From Pseudopithomyces maydicus (lineage: Eukaryota; Ascomycota; Dothideomycetes; Pleosporales; Didymosphaeriaceae), in assembly GCA_026873275.1 (NCBI GenBank), contig JANTUC010000001.1:496001-560000 (forward strand): 64,000 nucleotides of DNA, read 5' to 3'. Shown here in pieces: positions 62,732-64,000 of this stretch. The position numbers were made by a program, and so were the translations under genes. The notes under the pieces were generated by a model, which worked only from the letters and a program-made list of their open reading frames with translations, was not told the DNA's origin and made no database searches. Positions within the stretch are counted from its first letter, which is position 1; every line of letters starts with the position of its first letter.

Positions 62732-63904
62732 ATGAACAAACTGTCGCCTGACCGAGATGCCGTTACGCATCCGTTCACCGTAGCTAAACATGGGTTGCTA
62801 ATGGGTGCGGGCTCGGGTGAGTTTACGATTTGTTTGCTCTACGCTTCACAAAGTCATGTCACCCCCTGCCTCAATCGTTGCTCTCGGGTACATGAAGCAA
62901 TTCGCTACTGGCCACCACAACACAGAAATTTGACATTAGGCCGGTAGGAAGACCGGACAAAATTCACGCACAAACGGCGCCTAGGGTCTGGGGCATATCA
63001 CGTGTCCTCACCTCCCTCGTAAAATAGCATTCTTCCCGAACACAGCTGATTTCACTAGCTGTACCTGGCCTCATTATCGGCGCCACCTATGGAACCCTCC
63101 GTACGCAGACTCCTATTCTTTTCTCCCTTGTGTCTGGCGCCCAGTGGTTCACCATCGGCACAACCTTCTTCAGTATCCGAACCTCCCTTCTCAACAGTAC
63201 TGGTATCCACAATTGGTGGAACCTCACTCGCGGTACTCCCTTAATTCCCCTCCCGGATCACGGTAAGTCTATTTGATATTACGGGGTGCCCTTTCGGTCC
63301 AAAAACCAGAGTCCTTTTTGTTTGGCTAAGATGATGAGATCCCGTTCTCATCATGTGAATGAAACCTGCCTATGTGGAAAGGATAATATTCTCGCCTGAT
63401 AACAAGTGCAAATTTGTATATTCTCCTGGCTACCAGATAGAGACTGACATGACCACTGGTTTGACAGGCCCATCGCATTCGGACCGCGTCTTCGCATCCA
63501 CAATCTCTGGCTCGGCCACTGGGTTCACCCTTGGCTTCTTATTTCGCGGTCCTCGTAATGTCTTACCTGGTACTATCATGTTTAGTTTGTTTGGATGGAG
63601 TGGGCAACACATTTATGAGTGGTTAGACGCAAGAAATTCTGGGTATGTTAAAGAGAAGAGGGAAATGGGGGAGAAAGAAGAGAAAAAGAGCTGGCTACAG
63701 AGGATGGGAAAGAGCAAGTGGAGTCCGATGAGGGCTTTGACCGAAGATGAATATGAGGAAATGATGAAAGAGAGGATATTGAAGGTAGATGTGGAGATAG
63801 CACTTCTTAAGGATAAGATTGAGGCACTGAAGAAAGAGAAGGAAGATGCAGAGAGGCCAAGGGCGGCAGGGGGTCAAGACGAGTCTCATGAAACTGAAAA
63901 ATGA
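62732..63904 (+). CDS. Tim17/Tim22/Tim23-like membrane protein
   Basis: Three exons (62732-62816, 63059-63262, 63468-63904) close to 241 residues. Exon 1 gives HPFTVAKHGLLMGAGS, joining to AVPGLIIGATYGTLR, a glycine-zipper membrane segment like those in the Tim17 superfamily. Further segments are LFSLVSGAQWFTIGTTFFSI and, in exon 3, VFASTISGSATGFTLGFLF and NVLPGTIMFSLFGWSGQ. The C-terminus is a long charged coiled coil (VEIALLKDKIEALKKEKED). This suggests a mitochondrial inner-membrane protein, but import-channel function is not implied and the family link is tentative. Introns of 242 and 205 nt are longer than most here, so extra small exons are possible. Confidence 0.65.
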
Positions 63905-64000
63905 AATGATTTCTGGTGGTGGCTGGATTGTGTCCCGCACATCATGGAAATGCAGTTGTACGATATTTGTATGTCGGTTCAAGAGAAGATTTGCAGATTG

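Noticed and set aside
1..64000. Transposable element, CRISPR array, tRNA or rRNA
   Set aside because: I looked for terminal repeats, transposase or reverse-transcriptase motifs, spaced repeats and tRNA T-loop sequences and found none convincing. A covariance-model search (tRNAscan-SE, Rfam) would be decisive.

Overview
The window is nuclear DNA of a filamentous ascomycete, most probably a Dothideomycete of the Pleosporales type. The evidence is short introns (mostly 45-60 nt, GT..AG, with CTRAC/CTAAC-like branch sites), many Zn2Cys6 regulators, and Pezizomycotina-type proteins (DUF6590, HAM1-like, a Tem1 with a long disordered N-terminus). The order is inferred from protein style and could not be tested by search. 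I resolve 32 protein genes. For most multi-exon models the summed exon lengths and splice phases close exactly. No convincing tRNA, rRNA, transposon or CRISPR was seen.

Region 1 (1-24,100) looks accessory. It holds the C-terminal end of a TBC Rab-GAP, an acyl-CoA synthetase, a TMEM205-like membrane protein, a Zn2Cys6 regulator, a GNAT acetyltransferase, a second Zn2Cys6 regulator, a coiled-coil/proline-rich protein, a DUF6590 protein, a four-helix membrane protein, a protein with duplicated SANT-like modules, and a secreted protein built from eight 24-25-residue tandem repeats. Intergenic gaps are long here.

Region 2 (24,100-35,500) carries the histone H3K79 methyltransferase Dot1, an extended-SDR reductase, a RING-like protein with a D/E/S-rich N-terminus, two little-known proteins and a third Zn2Cys6 regulator that begins with a tiny first coding exon.

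Region 3 (35,800-46,600) is housekeeping, with head-to-head pairs sharing short promoters: RRB1/TEM1 and CSL4/DUF7719-like. GPI12 (GPI-anchor de-N-acetylase), an F-box protein and a large low-complexity protein lie between these pairs.

Region 4 (46,600-53,700) is again accessory: a membrane-anchored BBE-type FAD oxidase, a secreted BYS1/thaumatin-like protein and a SAM methyltransferase, separated by about 1 kb gaps.

Region 5 (54,000-64,000) has a HAM1-like lipid-binding-fold protein, an Ala/Thr-rich unknown, the translation factor eIF4B, and a divergent Tim17-like membrane protein.

The main observations are: (a) a splice junction at 20,126-20,178 that reveals an internal duplication in an uncharacterised SANT-like protein; (b) the near-identical tandem-repeat secreted protein; (c) apparent one-base frameshifts in DOT1 and eIF4B, probably consensus errors; (d) palindromic TCACGTGA sites beside a CACCTG cluster upstream of DOT1; and (e) a RING-like domain whose last canonical zinc ligand is Asp.
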